Shown here: piece after piece, positions 46,985 to 58,263 of the stretch
Position numbering within the stretch: position 1 is the stretch's first letter
Layout: each line of letters starts with the position of its first letter
Assembly (NCBI GenBank): GCA_022376515.1
Contig: WTXI01000022.1
Location: 372,001-436,000, forward strand
DNA: 64,000 bases
Source of the DNA: Lactifluus volemus
Lineage: Eukaryota > Basidiomycota > Agaricomycetes > Russulales > Russulaceae
Direction of reading: 5' to 3'
Made by a program: the position numbers and the translations under genes
Notes under the pieces: generated by a model
Told to the model about the DNA's origin: nothing
The model's input: only the letters and a program-made list of their open reading frames with translations
Database searches by the model: none

Positions 46985-48868
46985 CTATCCCGGGCCCATG
47001 CTAATATTATCATCATCCCATCCATTGTGGGTAGTTTCTTCTTCGTCTGGGTGGTCGATATGAGTGTACGCGAAATCAGGTGGGGTCATGGGACGTGTGA
47101 TGTCTGCCGTCTCCTCGTGCGATGCAGGCTGTAAGCTTCGCGCCTCCTGGGACTGCTCGAGGGCCGGATTGTAGTTGCCTGGAGCGTCCATATGCACCGA
47201 CTTTAAGATGAATTCAGGGTGGTCTGTAATACACTGGCGTGCAAGGTCTCTTGCCTGCTTCAAGATCAGTGCGTGCGCACTGTCAGGGTGATCAGACAGC
47301 GACATCTCAATGTATGCAGTGGCCCAGAGGCGCCACTGCTCCGCTTCTTCGGGGGGAACTCCGTTCCAAGCCAGAAATCTGGCCACTGATCTAATGCCTA
47401 GCTTGGGAGCAGTGCCGAACACTTCCTCTTCGTATGGTTCGGAGCGACGGGTTTAGTGAATGAGCAGCCGCTCCTGGGTTATCATCTGCTCATACCTTTG
47501 CGGTACTCCGAGGAGTGCCGCGGCCATGCTCAGGAAGTGAGTCCGGAGTGGGCCCTTGTGTATTGCGGAACCGTTGGAGTTCCGGGGCAAGAAAATCAAG
47601 AGTGCACGAGTGCCCTCTATGTGTGCGGTCTGAAAACCCTTTCTGACAAAGGGGATGCCTGTGTATCGGAAGTGCGGGTCCACGGAATGTTTCTGGTACA
47701 GCCAATGCTTCCAGATGTTTATGTGGGTAGTCGGCATGGGTTCCCGGCGATCTGTGGGACTGGTGTGCATTTGTAGATTGTCCCATCACTCAAGGGCACA
47801 GCTATGGAGTGTGCTGCACAATTCTGGGGGCGTGAGGCAGATGTGTTCCGCATAGCCCCTTGCGAATCCGGTCTTTTCAGGTGTGTTTAGGAGTGTGTCC
47901 ACCTCTGATTGTGTGCGCGGGTCTTTAACAGGTGAAATTAATACACCGTTCCTCCCCCCCAAGACCAGGCCCACTAGTGGTATTCTGCCGCCAGCTTTGC
48001 GTGCGGCGATGGCCCCAGGAGCGTAGAATGTCCCGGACCAGACCAGAGTGGTCTGGAAATTCGGCACACCATCCGGAGTCATGGATCCGGTGGCATACAC
48101 ATAGCGCGAGTAGGCGTTAAAATCTAGCTGCCCGTCCGGGAAGGCGGGAATGTCATCATTCGGTGCGCACAGAGAGTTGTCTGGGTGGCACAGGATTATG
48201 GGTAACAGTGCGGGAAACCTGGGCGGAGAAGAGGGGGTGATTAGATCCTGTGCAGGTATGAGTGTGGGTGCGGCGATCGGCAAGCCCGGAGGTCCGCGCA
48301 GTTGTATCCGCGACAGCAGTTGCGGCGGGGCAGAGACTGGGTGGGGGGTCTCGCAACCTCCGATCGTCAATGCCGAATGCACCGAAGTGCATGGCGATGG
48401 ATCTCACCTTGGGAGTTTGCGCGGCTGTTCCCCCTGAGAGTTTGCCATCTGCTCAGTCAGCTCAGTAACTTGGGCGATCGCTCGATCTTTCTGTTTATTG
48501 CACTCTTGCAATGTAAGGTTCAGAGTGTGCACTTGGTCGCACAATTCCACAATGGATGCGAGAAGTGAATCGCGCTCGTCAGTAATGCTGCCGATGATGG
48601 CAGTGTTGCGTGCGTGTTCCGCTTCCTCAAGAGACGGTTCCCCAGCCGCGATGTGCTCCAGGTAGTGGACTGTCCAGTGGGTGCACATCTCACATGTGCA
48701 TGGCTTGTGTGTGATAATGTGGAATTGCGGGTTATGGCACCAGCTTGTCGCTGGTTGTTCATCCAACATCGGATGCGATAAGGTCGCAGCGATACGGCGA
48801 GACAATATCTGTGTGGTCCCAGTGGGTACCGGGATTCGCAAGGTCCGAACAAGAATCCCTGCGATGTT
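46985..48868 (-). pseudogene. Extra ORF (ORF3) of the retrotransposon, broken by three stops
   Basis: Downstream of the integrase, one minus-strand frame stays open from about 48868 to 46985 (some 620 codons) except for TGA at 48404-48406, TGA at 47786-47788 and TAA at 47453-47455. The front part has several Cys/His residues (CHNPQFH, CTCEMCTHW) and then a predicted coiled coil (about 48420-48620). The middle is Pro-rich. The end is a compact domain with ARFLAWNGVPPEEAEQWRLW. No signal peptide or membrane segment is visible, so it is not env-like. An overlapping frame at 48930 starts with a CPKC motif and may be the true N-terminus after a frameshift. I do not recognise the protein family. 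Confidence 0.6.
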
Positions 48869-49033
48869 TTAAGAATGGTTGCCAGTCCGCACTTCGGACA
48901 TGTTATCTGTCGTGTATAGATCGACCCCATTTCATAGCGGGGTAGGTGCCTTAATTAATTAGTTTCGCGATCGCCGAGGCGGTCGCTTCTCATAGATGTA
49001 GATATGTTCGGTTATGAATAGTGCACAAGTGCA

Positions 49034-50074
49034 TCAAGCTTTCGATGCATGGCGGGGTAGATCCAGTGGATCTACCACGCCCATCAGCTCTAGATAATCG
49101 TCGAGTGCTTGTAGATCTTTGCACTCCTTGTATGGTTCCCAAGTAGTGTCACCTAGATTCCAGCATACCTGGAAAGATAACTTATTTCTGTCCCAGTTAT
49201 GGGCTAAGATTGCATCAACAAGCCACTCCTGATCATTAGGCGTGCCAAAGTCATAGAATGGGTGTGCTTCCTGATGCGGGAATAGTGCATCATCATTGGC
49301 GATGTGTGCGCACAACCTGCTCCAATGAAATCGGTTGTGGATCCGTCGCACCTTCAGTGTTGTGGGTAGATCTACTGAATAAGTGGACACCTCTGGGCGT
49401 GCATCAATGACCCTGAATGGGCCAATATATTTAGGCATCAGTTTCCACGCCCGTCCTTTCGGTAGGGATAGATCTGTGGTGGAAACATAGACCAGATCTC
49501 CTGCTTTAAACTGATCATCTTGTTTACGTCTGGTGTTAGCGTAGTGTGTCTGGCAAGCTCTACTTTCAATGATAGCATCATGTGCATCAGCCAAATTCTG
49601 CAGCGCTTTGTTCACAAATTGCTTAACCCCGGGAACCGCGCTTGGCTCCGGGCATGCACCGGGGTTGATGCTTGGGATGTAGCCACTGTTCAGCTCGAAT
49701 GGCGTGAAGCCGGATGAGCTGCTCACGGCCGAATTGATGGCAAATTCAGTCATAGGTACTTTCTCAGACCAGTCATGCTGATCTGGGCTCACTAGTGCGC
49801 GGAGGATCTGACTGATTGATCTGATCGTGCGCTCCAATGCCCCATCCGTTTGCGGATGGAAAGATGTAGACATAAGTAATCTTGTTCCTAGTAATTTGTG
49901 AGTCTCGCACCAAAAGCGAGATGTGAATTTAGAGTCCCGATCTGATACAATAGATTGCGGGAGCCCGTGCAATCGCACAATCTCCCGAACATAGATCCAC
50001 GTGAGTTCGCTTGCCTTAATGGTTGTGCGGATCGGCACCAGATGCACCATCGATGTTAAGCGGCAGATAACCAC
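49034..50074 (-). pseudogene. Integrase C-terminal half with chromodomain
   Basis: Continues the integrase core after an in-frame TAG (50075-50077). It contains SIVSDRDSKFTSRFW (second catalytic Asp) and HPQTDGALERTIRSI (catalytic Glu). The C-terminal part ends in a chromodomain: EWLVDAILAHNWDRN, then WNLGDTTWEPYKEC. In chromoviruses this domain directs integration to heterochromatin. Confidence 0.85.
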
Positions 50075-52411
50075 CTAAAGGTAGTTGTAGCCGCCCGAAT
50101 CTGGAAATGGACCAACAAAGTCCATCGCTATTGATTCCCAGGGTCGGACCGGGATCAGGAGACTGTGCAATAGTCCCAGCACTTTCTGAGTGTGATCCTT
50201 GGTCGTCTGACATACTGGGCATGTTTTACAGTATAATTCCACATCCTGTCCGATGCGTGGCCACCAATAGTAGTGGCGGATATATTCCGACGTCTTTTGT
50301 GGCCCCAGGTGTCCTAACACTTGGTGTGCCTGTGTCAGCACGATCTTGGTTAGGCGTTGCTTATCGCGTACGACCGCCGGAATGCACAGTACGTGATCTC
50401 CAGCCAGATTGTGTGTATACAGCAGATTATTGATGATCGCGAAGCTCTTGTAGTGTTTAATCTTCGCGAGTATCTTTGAGAACAGTGAATCTTTCTGATA
50501 GCCACGTCTCATGTCTTTCAGAAAGATCTTATCACCCTCGACGTGCGGCCGTAGATCTGAGTGATGATCTAATGAATCAATCACTCTGGGATCATCCTGG
50601 GAGTCGCCAGGGGGCAGATCTTTCGTCTGGGGTAGGGGATCCGGTTCTTTGTGTGCAGCAAGCTCAGCCGCCTCACTCTGGCGTGGCTCGATCACCTCTA
50701 CGATCTTGCGCTTAGGCGCGAACGATACGTCTTCATCTGGTCTTTTAGGAGCACGCCGTTGTCTCTTGGGGCGGCTGGCCGTTAGGACATCCTCACTCTG
50801 CATGCTCATCGCGCGATTCTCTTCAAATTGATCCCATGGCAGATCTTCTCCCTCGGGATCTAGCCGAGAATCTGTGTTTACATATTGAGCCGCACTCTGC
50901 TGCTCGTCCCACAGATCACTCTTGTAGTATCGCGAGAGTGCATCTGCTACTAGATTAGATTCCCCTTTAATATAGATGATGTCGAAATCAAATCGCGCTA
51001 GGAATTCCATCCATCGCGCCTGTCTGCTATTAAGTCGGCGTTGAGTTTTGAAGAACTCCAGTGCCTTATGATCTGTAACGATCTGGAGCTTCCATCCTAG
51101 AAGCTTATCTTCCCATTTAAGGAGTGCCTCAAGGATCGCGATCGTCTCCATCTCGAATACTCTGTAATTCATCTGAGCTGAAGTGAACTTCTTCAACATG
51201 AAGCCTGCGGGGCGGCAGGTTTGCCAAGTTTCACCTTGCCCATACATCGCACTGATTCTGGACATTGATGCATCGCAAATTACCCAGATCGGGTCGACAG
51301 ATAATGGGTTGATAGGTTTAAGGATCGGCGATCTACATGCGATCGCCTTAATATTCTCAAAGCATGCTTCATGCAACGGTTTCCAATAGAATGGTTGCCC
51401 ATTCCGGCAGATCGCAGACAATGGACTGGTGTATGCAGTAACATCTGGCATGAAGTGTGCCAGATACTGCACAAGTCCAAGGAATCGCTGTACATCTTTG
51501 TGATTGTGGGGTGTACACCATTCTTGTATCTTCGCCATCTTATCGGTGTCGGCGTGCACTCCCCGATCATCTATGCGATGTCCGAGACAGTCCATGTCGC
51601 TTGAATAAAGATCGCACTTATCTCTTTCGAGATAAAGTCGATGTTTCCTTAGCGTTCTAAACACATGATCCAGATGCGCTTCATGATCTTCCAGTGTATC
51701 GCTGAAGATGAATAGATCATCTAAGTAGGCATACACATAGATTCCAATCACATCTCGGAAGATCGCTGTCATGAGGCGTAGGAATGTGGCAGGCGCATTA
51801 CAATTGCCCTGCTGCATCACGTTGCTTTCGAAGGTCCCGAAGACTGTGGAGAATGCAGTCTTGTGCATGTCTGCGGGATCAACTCGCACTTGTTTGTAGG
51901 CGTTAGATAGATCGATCTTAGATCGGTATCTCGCGCGCGCCACATCCATCCGGATCTGATCTTGATCTGGGAATGGAGTGACGTCCATATGTGTATTATC
52001 ATTCCGTTGGCGACAGTCCATGACTGTGCGTAGACCGCCAGATTTCTTCAAGATGCACAGCAATGGTGCTGCCTGTGGTACCGCCTTAGGGGTCCACCAG
52101 CCATTATCAATGTAGTGGCGAAGCTTCTCTATCAGCTTAGGTCGCATCGCCTCAGCACATCTCGGTAGTCGATAGGAATAGTGCTTATTCTCATCAATCA
52201 AAGGTATTTTGTGATTGATCTCTTGTAATGGTGGTAGTCCAGGTGGGGAACCATTCATAATGTCTGCATACTTCGTGAACCAGCGTTCGCGACAGCTCTC
52301 TAGATCGATCTTATCGGTAATAGTTTTATTTATAGTGTCCATTGATTGGACGGGAATCTCCTTCCGCCCCTCGCTTGGAAGTGATGATGGTATGCCCAGA
52401 TCGCGATGCAT
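50075..52411 (-). pseudogene. Reverse transcriptase, RNase H and N-terminal integrase
   Basis: The RT core has LCILKKSGGLRTVMDCRQ, KIDLSNAYKQ and the YLDD active-site box in YVYAYLDDLFIFS. RNase H follows (VICDASMSRISAM, TDHKALEFF, VADALSRYY). After a variable spacer comes the integrase zinc-binding HHCC module (HQVLGHLGPQ, CKTCPVCQ) and the first catalytic Asp (AMDFVGPF). The frame is closed by TAG at 50075-50077 between the first and second catalytic residues of integrase. On its 5' side it is separated from the protease frame by two in-frame TGA codons. Confidence 0.9.
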
Positions 52412-52486
52412 TAGCGGAGGATTCGCAGATCCGGCCGATAGTCAAAGATCAGTGCGTGAGATCGTTGCTCCGCCAGATGCGGGGGG

Positions 52487-53587
52487 TCAGGCTCGCGCAG
52501 ATCGCTTCCGGGAGATCATCAGATCTTCCTGTCCCGCCGATAAGGTGGGGACTATCTGTCCATGATGAGATAATATGTTGTGGCCGAAATCCATTACTAA
52601 TTCATGTTTTCGCATGAATGGAGTGCCAATGATCATATCATAGCGGTCAATATTGACGACGTCTAGATAGGCATCGTCATCTTTGATCGGGCCAAGCATA
52701 AGCGAAGCTTTCGCTCCGAAATTAATAACAGACCTACTCCCGACCGTGCCTAATTGTAGCGCGATCGGGTTCTCCAACTGAGTAACGTTCAATTTGGCTA
52801 TGCGAGCGAAATCATGTGTAACAGATACTGTGGTGCTTCCTGAGTCCAGCAGGGCATAGGCTTCGAGGCCATTCACTTTAATCAGGGCAGCCATACACCT
52901 GCGATCATTCTTAGAGCTGCGAGGTCGTTCACCGATCACATAAGTTCTGCGCTGGGCCGATCTGAACTCCCGATCGTTAGATTGATCGACATCGCGTGCA
53001 GCTGCAATGCGAACGATTGTGATCTCATCGTTATTGCCATTCTGAATGAATTCATACGTAGGTACTGCTTGATTATTTATCTCATTACGGGCATCTATGA
53101 TCCCGTTGATCTGTGGCCCTTGGACTGTTCCGACGTGCTTAGGCACAGGCCCGATTGAGCCGTTGCTTCTGATCTCGCTTAGATCGTCTTCTTCCGAAGT
53201 AGCTTCGGTTCGCATCTGAACGTCCCCATTATCGTGGGGTAGAGCACTTATCAGTGCAATGAGTGAATGTAGATCCCGATTATCAGTGGGATTATCTGTG
53301 TGCTGGACGATCTCCGAAGCCTTCAGCCGATTCTCCAGCTCTGTGCAATATTGAGCAATCTGTCTGCACTGCAATTGCAGCAGATCAAACTCTGTATATC
53401 TAAGATCGAGATCGAAACGTTCTAGATCGAGGGCCTCCTCGAGGTCCTTGCGCTTTGCGATAGCATGACTGGTAGATAGACGTAGCGCTTCCACTTCTAC
53501 TGTGAGGCGATGAATCTTCTCTTCTAATGCATGATTTAAAGCACTGAGTGCAGTAATGGGGTGCCCCCAGCTTTCCGTGAATGCCAT
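52487..53587 (-). pseudogene. Coiled-coil segment and retropepsin-like protease
   Basis: The N-terminal part is heptad-rich (about residues 10-95). The C-terminal part holds the aspartic protease signature AYALLDSGSTTVSVTHDFA and a second conserved strand MIIGTPFM. It is in the same frame as gag, one codon after the gag TGA, and ends at TGA 52487-52489. Confidence 0.8.
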
Positions 53588-53590
53588 GGT

Positions 53591-55927
53591 TCATCCAAGG
53601 GACACTAGATCCCTCTCGAACTTATCTTGAGATTTCCAGGCGATCGAGTTATTGCCCTCGAGTGCTTTCATGATCACGGTGTGCTCTTTGAAGGTGGCGC
53701 ACACATTGCACCCGCGAATGTGTGTAACACTGAATTGCAGAGTGAATTCAAGTGCATCATGAGGCACCCATGGCGCACGCTCATAGCGCACACGGATCTC
53801 ATTGCGCCAGGGCTCCCAATCCGCATCCTCTAACTGAGGCGGAGGAGTTTCAGAGTGATCTCTGTCCTCGTGCATTGCCCGGAGGTACTCGGTTTCAAGA
53901 TCGTCATCTTCCGATGGCATTGCATATCCATCGTACTCGTCATAGGTTGTCTGATCTTCATCATATTGTGAGCCATCAGGGACGTCGGTATTGTCATCCG
54001 GGACCGATCGCTCTTCTTGCTCATCGCTGCCCCCTGGATCGAGATCAGCGTTGTCTAATTCCTCAGATCCTTCTGAGGGTTTATCAGGCTCGGGTAGATC
54101 GCTCTCCGATCTATCATCGATCACTTGTGCAGCGAACATTTGGCGCTGTGCCGGTTTCTTGTATTGAGGACATTTTGGATTAGTGGCAATATGTCCGGGT
54201 TGGCCACACTTATAACATGTTAGTTTTGAAGTGTTGCCCTTCCCTGATTGATGGGTAGATGTCTGCACTGGCTTAGATCCAGCTTGTTGTGTCTGCGGCC
54301 TTATCTTGCCGCCAGATCTGTTAAGTGGCTTTCTGGCCGACTGATTGCGATCGCGAGAATCCCTGCTATCTCGTGTAGATCTGTGGGGGGTTCCTGCAAT
54401 ACCAGACACTCCCGGTGCACTCTGTCCATCTGGCTTTCGCCTAGATCTGATCAGATGGAATGTTGTCTCGATGTACCGAGCTCTTTCCACTATCGTGCCA
54501 ATAGATCCAGTTTCTGCTGTTATGCCTTCGTGGAGTGCAAGATGATCTCGGATCTCTGCTGGTAATCCGTTGATCAGATGTCGCTTGAATGAATATTCAT
54601 CGGGCATCTGTGCAAGACGTCCTGCCCACATCAGCAGATCGCGATAGAAGGCTGACACACCTTCTTCTTGTGTATATTTGATCTGAGCATATCTGCGCAT
54701 CGCCTGAAGAGCAGTAGCAGTAGTTATGAATGATCTGAATAATCCGACGATCACTGATTCAAATGTCCAATCACGGATCAGTCGTGTTGGACGCTCTACT
54801 TCGTGGATAAACCAATGTTCTGCTTTGCCCTTAAGGCAAGATCCTGTAACTAATACACAATCCCCATCCCTATCATCCGCGGTGAGGCGGCTGATCTTAA
54901 AGTAGCGCAGTAAACCCTGCAACCAGTTATCTAGTGTGTCGAAGTTATCTTCACCTGAGTAAGCCTCTGGCATCTTTGCTCGAAGCCCCTTGATCTCCGG
55001 TAGATCTGGGGGTATTCCCACTAGGGATTCCCGAACGTGTCGGATTAAACTGGCCACCATATTGGCTTCATGATCTACATGCGGGCGTCCCGGCACCATC
55101 GCGGCTGGTACCGGGGGCATGTGAGGGGCCACAGGTGCAAACGCTGGCGGCACCGGAGGCATGTGCGGTGCAGCAGGATTAATAGGTCCGTGAACCGGGG
55201 GAGCTCCTGCGAAGTGGGGGGCTTGTGCTTGCGCTTGTGGTGCTCTCTGATCTAATGCGGGAGGCAGCATGTTTACGGGCTGCGCTCCGTACTGAGCCTG
55301 ATTGGCCGCGTACTGAATAGCTGCTGGATATACCGCCTGAGGCGCTACAGGTGGTCTTAGCTGTTGCTCGCGTGCCCTGTGCAGTCTCCGAGCGTAATCC
55401 ACATCCAGTGCATGCGGATCTGGAGCTGGCACGGCTATTGGCGTGGCAGGTCGTGGTGGATCTGCTCTTTCTGGGGTCGGCGTGTGTACGCGCTCTGATA
55501 TCTGGTGCCTGTCCTCGTCCTGAGGATCATCTGGATTGTACTGGTCTCTTTCTGATCTTGCCCAGGGAGGGGGGCCACCCCTTCCTCGGGCAGGTCGGTG
55601 CTTTACTTTAGCTCTAGATCTTCTGATATCAGCTTCGCACTGTTCCCAGATCCGATCGCTTCGCTGGCGCGCCCGATCTAAGCGCATTGCCTCCTCGTCC
55701 AGGGGCATTTCACTGAGATCTGTCTCCTCTAACTTGATTGCGGGTGTCTGAGAAGCAAATTGCGCCTGGGCACTTTGTTGCCTGCTGTAATCTGCGGTTT
55801 CCTCGTCGGATCCACGATCTCTGTAGATCTCTTGGACCGCTGATGTTCGCGCCGAGATCAGATGCGATTCTTCACTATCAGTCGCAAGGACAAACCGATC
55901 CAGGCTCTGTTGTGTCTCCTGAAACAT
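53591..55927 (-). pseudogene. Gag polyprotein with zinc knuckle
   Basis: About 778 codons. A Pro/Ala/His-rich segment precedes a retrotransposon gag capsid region (LDNWLQGLLRYFKISRL, FYRDLLMWAGRLAQM). A CCHC zinc knuckle follows, CYKCGQPGHIATNPKC, near 54160-54215, and then an acidic tail. It ends in TGA at 53591-53593, with the protease frame continuing in phase. Confidence 0.88.
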
Positions 55928-55972
55928 TTGTTTCGAGAGATCATACTGTTCGCGGGCTGATCTAAAGCGTCA

Positions 55973-56578
55973 CTAGAGGTCGTCTTGCTCTTCCATCCAC
56001 GCTTCTAGCTCGAACGTAGCTTTCCTTAGGTGATTGCCCCATCTGAGCACTTCCTGACCTAGCTCTCTGAGTTCTCTGTTAGTGCACGCCTGGGGCGATT
56101 CACTTTGATTACTTTGCACACTACCAGATGCCCTCTGCGATGGTCCGTAGTCTGCGCGTTGCTTTCCCTTGTCCCGGCGCGGCTCGGGGGTCGGGAGTCT
56201 TTCCTCTGGCTCGCCGTAGTACGCATAAGTACTCATTGCCGCTGAGAGCGGGGCAAAACTTGTGTGTGCAGTCGCAAAGGACTGTTCTGTTTCAATCTGG
56301 GGATCATCCAGTATCTCGCGGATCTGGGGCCCCTCTGATTTCTCTGGGATGTGGGGAAAGCTTCCTTCCGCTGAAGGACTTATATTTATCTGTGGGTCTT
56401 CCGCAATTGGTGTCAACTGTGTTAACTCAGAGCGTGCGGGGGCTTCAGCCTGAACTGCAACTCTCTCCGGTTTCTTTGGGGGTTGCTCTTCACTAGGAAG
56501 TGCAGGTTTGCTCTTTTCCGTGCGGCGTGCATGGGCAGAGCGGGTGTTTTTTGTGGGGGGGTCTGTACTGGAGGACAT
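55973..56578 (-). pseudogene. Gag N-terminal ORF
   Basis: 201 codons from an ATG at 56578, polar and Glu/Pro-rich, ending WMEEQDDL followed by tandem stops TAG and TGA (55975-55970). It lies in the same frame as gag and begins like the N-termini of fungal gypsy gag proteins (basic, Ser/Thr-rich), so it is probably the front of the same polyprotein. Confidence 0.55.
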
Positions 56579-57230
56579 TGTGTGTATTCCAATGAAGTCG
56601 TGTCACGGTTCACAGGGACCGTGGCTCGGAGTGAGCTTCAATTAATCAATGGAGGACGCGCAGGCAAGTTCCTGTGAAGGATAGACTTGACTGTGCGAAC
56701 TCTCGGTTCTGCTATCGCGTGGGGCGGGTAGTACGGGCCGGCGCACGCGATGGTCGGAGTTACCGTTCCCAAAGAGGATAGACGGTGGCAGATGGACGAA
56801 GGATGATCTGTAGGTTCAACCGCAATGCGGGCGCGAGTGTATTTGGAATGCAAGGGGTGCTCGCCTTCCAAGGACACTCGTGGGAGGTTGAACTAAGGTT
56901 TGTGCGAAATGGAAGGGAAGGGATTAGACAGTCCTTCACCCTCGATTTCGTACAAGGTTCAGAGCGTCTGTGAGCTTATTTACAAGGCGTAAACAAGCAA
57001 ACAGATGTTCTGATTGTGGCGCGAAGGTACCTTAACCAAAGGTACGAAGAGGGGGTGCACAAGAAAAAGAGAGGGAGTTTGAGTGTCAAGCAACAACTGT
57101 GATTCTCGACGAAGCTGAAGCTGGGGCTTTAGCTCGTCCATAGGGCCCTATTTATGCGTACAGAGGGCCAGCCAACTATCCTACAAAGGTCACAGTAAAG
57201 TAGCGGAGTCAAGACCATTGACTAAGGACC
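56579..57230 (-). promoter_or_regulatory. Promoter-like region upstream of the retrotransposon gag
   Basis: On the minus strand a TATA-like CATAAATAGGGCCC (about 57143-57156) lies between the TGASTCA array (57231-57329) and the first ATG at 56578. The order of activator sites, TATA and leader would suit transcription of the element. It is not a copy of the left LTR-like region, so the identity of this segment as a 5' LTR is unproven. Confidence 0.35.
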
Positions 57231-57329
57231 TGAGTCAGTTCTGATGACTCAAGAACTGACTCAGTGTGTCTGACTCAAGATCTGAGTCAAGAACGCTGAC
57301 TCAAGACTTGAGTCATGATCCCTGAGTCA
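57231..57329. repeat. Array of eight TGASTCA (Gcn4/AP-1-type) sites, 26-bp period
   Basis: Perfect TGASTCA heptamers start at 57231, 57245, 57257, 57271, 57283, 57297, 57309 and 57323, so the spacing alternates 14, 12, 14, 12, 14, 12, 14. The array is a short minisatellite of a 26-bp unit holding two sites. TGASTCA is the known binding site of Gcn4/Cpc1 and AP-1 bZIP factors. Binding here is inferred. Confidence 0.85.
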
Positions 57330-57971
57330 AATACACGTCCAAAACGGCGATGCACAGCCCCTAGAAGTCAAACAGAGGGGGCTGGCCAAGGAAAGGGGTC
57401 CTAGGTCATAACACAAGTCGAAAAATGGACGGAAAACAGTAAGAAATGGGCCGGGTGGCCCGCATAACCGTAACAGAAACGGCATCCTCTTTTTTTTACA
57501 ATCCATACATTTCTCTGCATGAATTTGCCCATTTTTTCAATGCTTGATAGTTTTACTTCACACCCCTGTATAATGCAATGTTCACAACTTGAATACCAAA
57601 AAATACATCTGTGTGACTCATTTATACCTAGTTCTACAGAGCCCTTTGATAAAAACAATAGGCTCTTGAGTGCTCTGTAGGAGGTTCCAAGCTACTGAGG
57701 CCTACATGTCCTACACGTGCTACAATGTCTACTTAGGAACCCGGTTCCTATGGAGCTGGGACCAGTTTCCTGATGCGATCCGCCTACGAAGGGCGGTTTA
57801 TGGACGATTGACTCTTGTAGAGGGGCAAGTAGCTTCTTTAAGTCTTCCGACTCACTGGCAGGGTCGACTTGGATGACGGATTTGTCATGACCTGAATCTG
57901 TATGCTCGGAGTCCGACATTGCAGTACTTGTAAGATGGGCACTGGAAAGGAGCTGAGTGTCTCCTATTCAT
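57330..57971. other. Spacer between the site array and the inverted-repeat element
   Basis: No supported gene. A minus-strand frame starting at 57919 is Ser/Asp/Glu-rich at its N-terminus and may be a remnant exon. It lies just outside the terminal repeat of the next element. Confidence 0.35.
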
Positions 57972-57984
57972 CAGCAAAATGTCC

Positions 57985-58255
57985 GAGCAGCTTATTTCTA
58001 CTTAAACTCACTTAAAATTTTTTTTTAAGTACTCCTAAGTACTTTAAGTACTTTAAGCACTTTAAGTCATTTTAAGACAAGTCGGCCTCCAGGAAATTGC
58101 TTATTTTCACTTATTTTCGCTTATTTTCGCTTATTTTCTTTTTTTTTTTTACTTAAAATTGGGTCAATTTCAACATTTGAGTGAGTTTCAAGCATGTTTA
58201 AGTGAGATTTAAGCACTTTTAAGAACATTTTAAGCAAAATATATTTGAGACTACA
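57985..58255. repeat. Left subterminal TTAAGT/ACTTAA motif array
   Basis: Dozens of short CTTAA/TTAAG copies at irregular 8-20-bp spacing, plus a TTATTTTCGC tandem near 58105-58138. The same motifs fill the opposite arm, as expected for subterminal transposase-binding repeats. Confidence 0.6.
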
Positions 58256-58263
58256 CTACAACA

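Larger units (their letters stand above)
46075..56578 (-). mobile_element. Degenerate Ty3/gypsy (chromovirus) retrotransposon
   Basis: Read on the minus strand the order is an N-terminal gag-like ORF, gag with a zinc knuckle, protease, reverse transcriptase, RNase H, integrase, chromodomain, an extra ORF, a polypurine tract (46793-46805) and an LTR-like end starting TGTAAGGC at 46792. RT before IN, plus the C-terminal chromodomain, places it among chromoviruses. From 56578 to 49034 everything lies in one frame but is interrupted by six stop codons, so this copy is inactive as it stands. No copy of the left terminal region is visible on the right side, so a matched LTR pair cannot be claimed. 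The whole element is strikingly rich in GATC. Confidence 0.88.

Noticed and set aside
57692..57919. Acidic minus-strand ORF just left of the TIR element
   Set aside because: Resembles the polar N-terminus of some hAT-type proteins, but too short and compositionally biased to assign.
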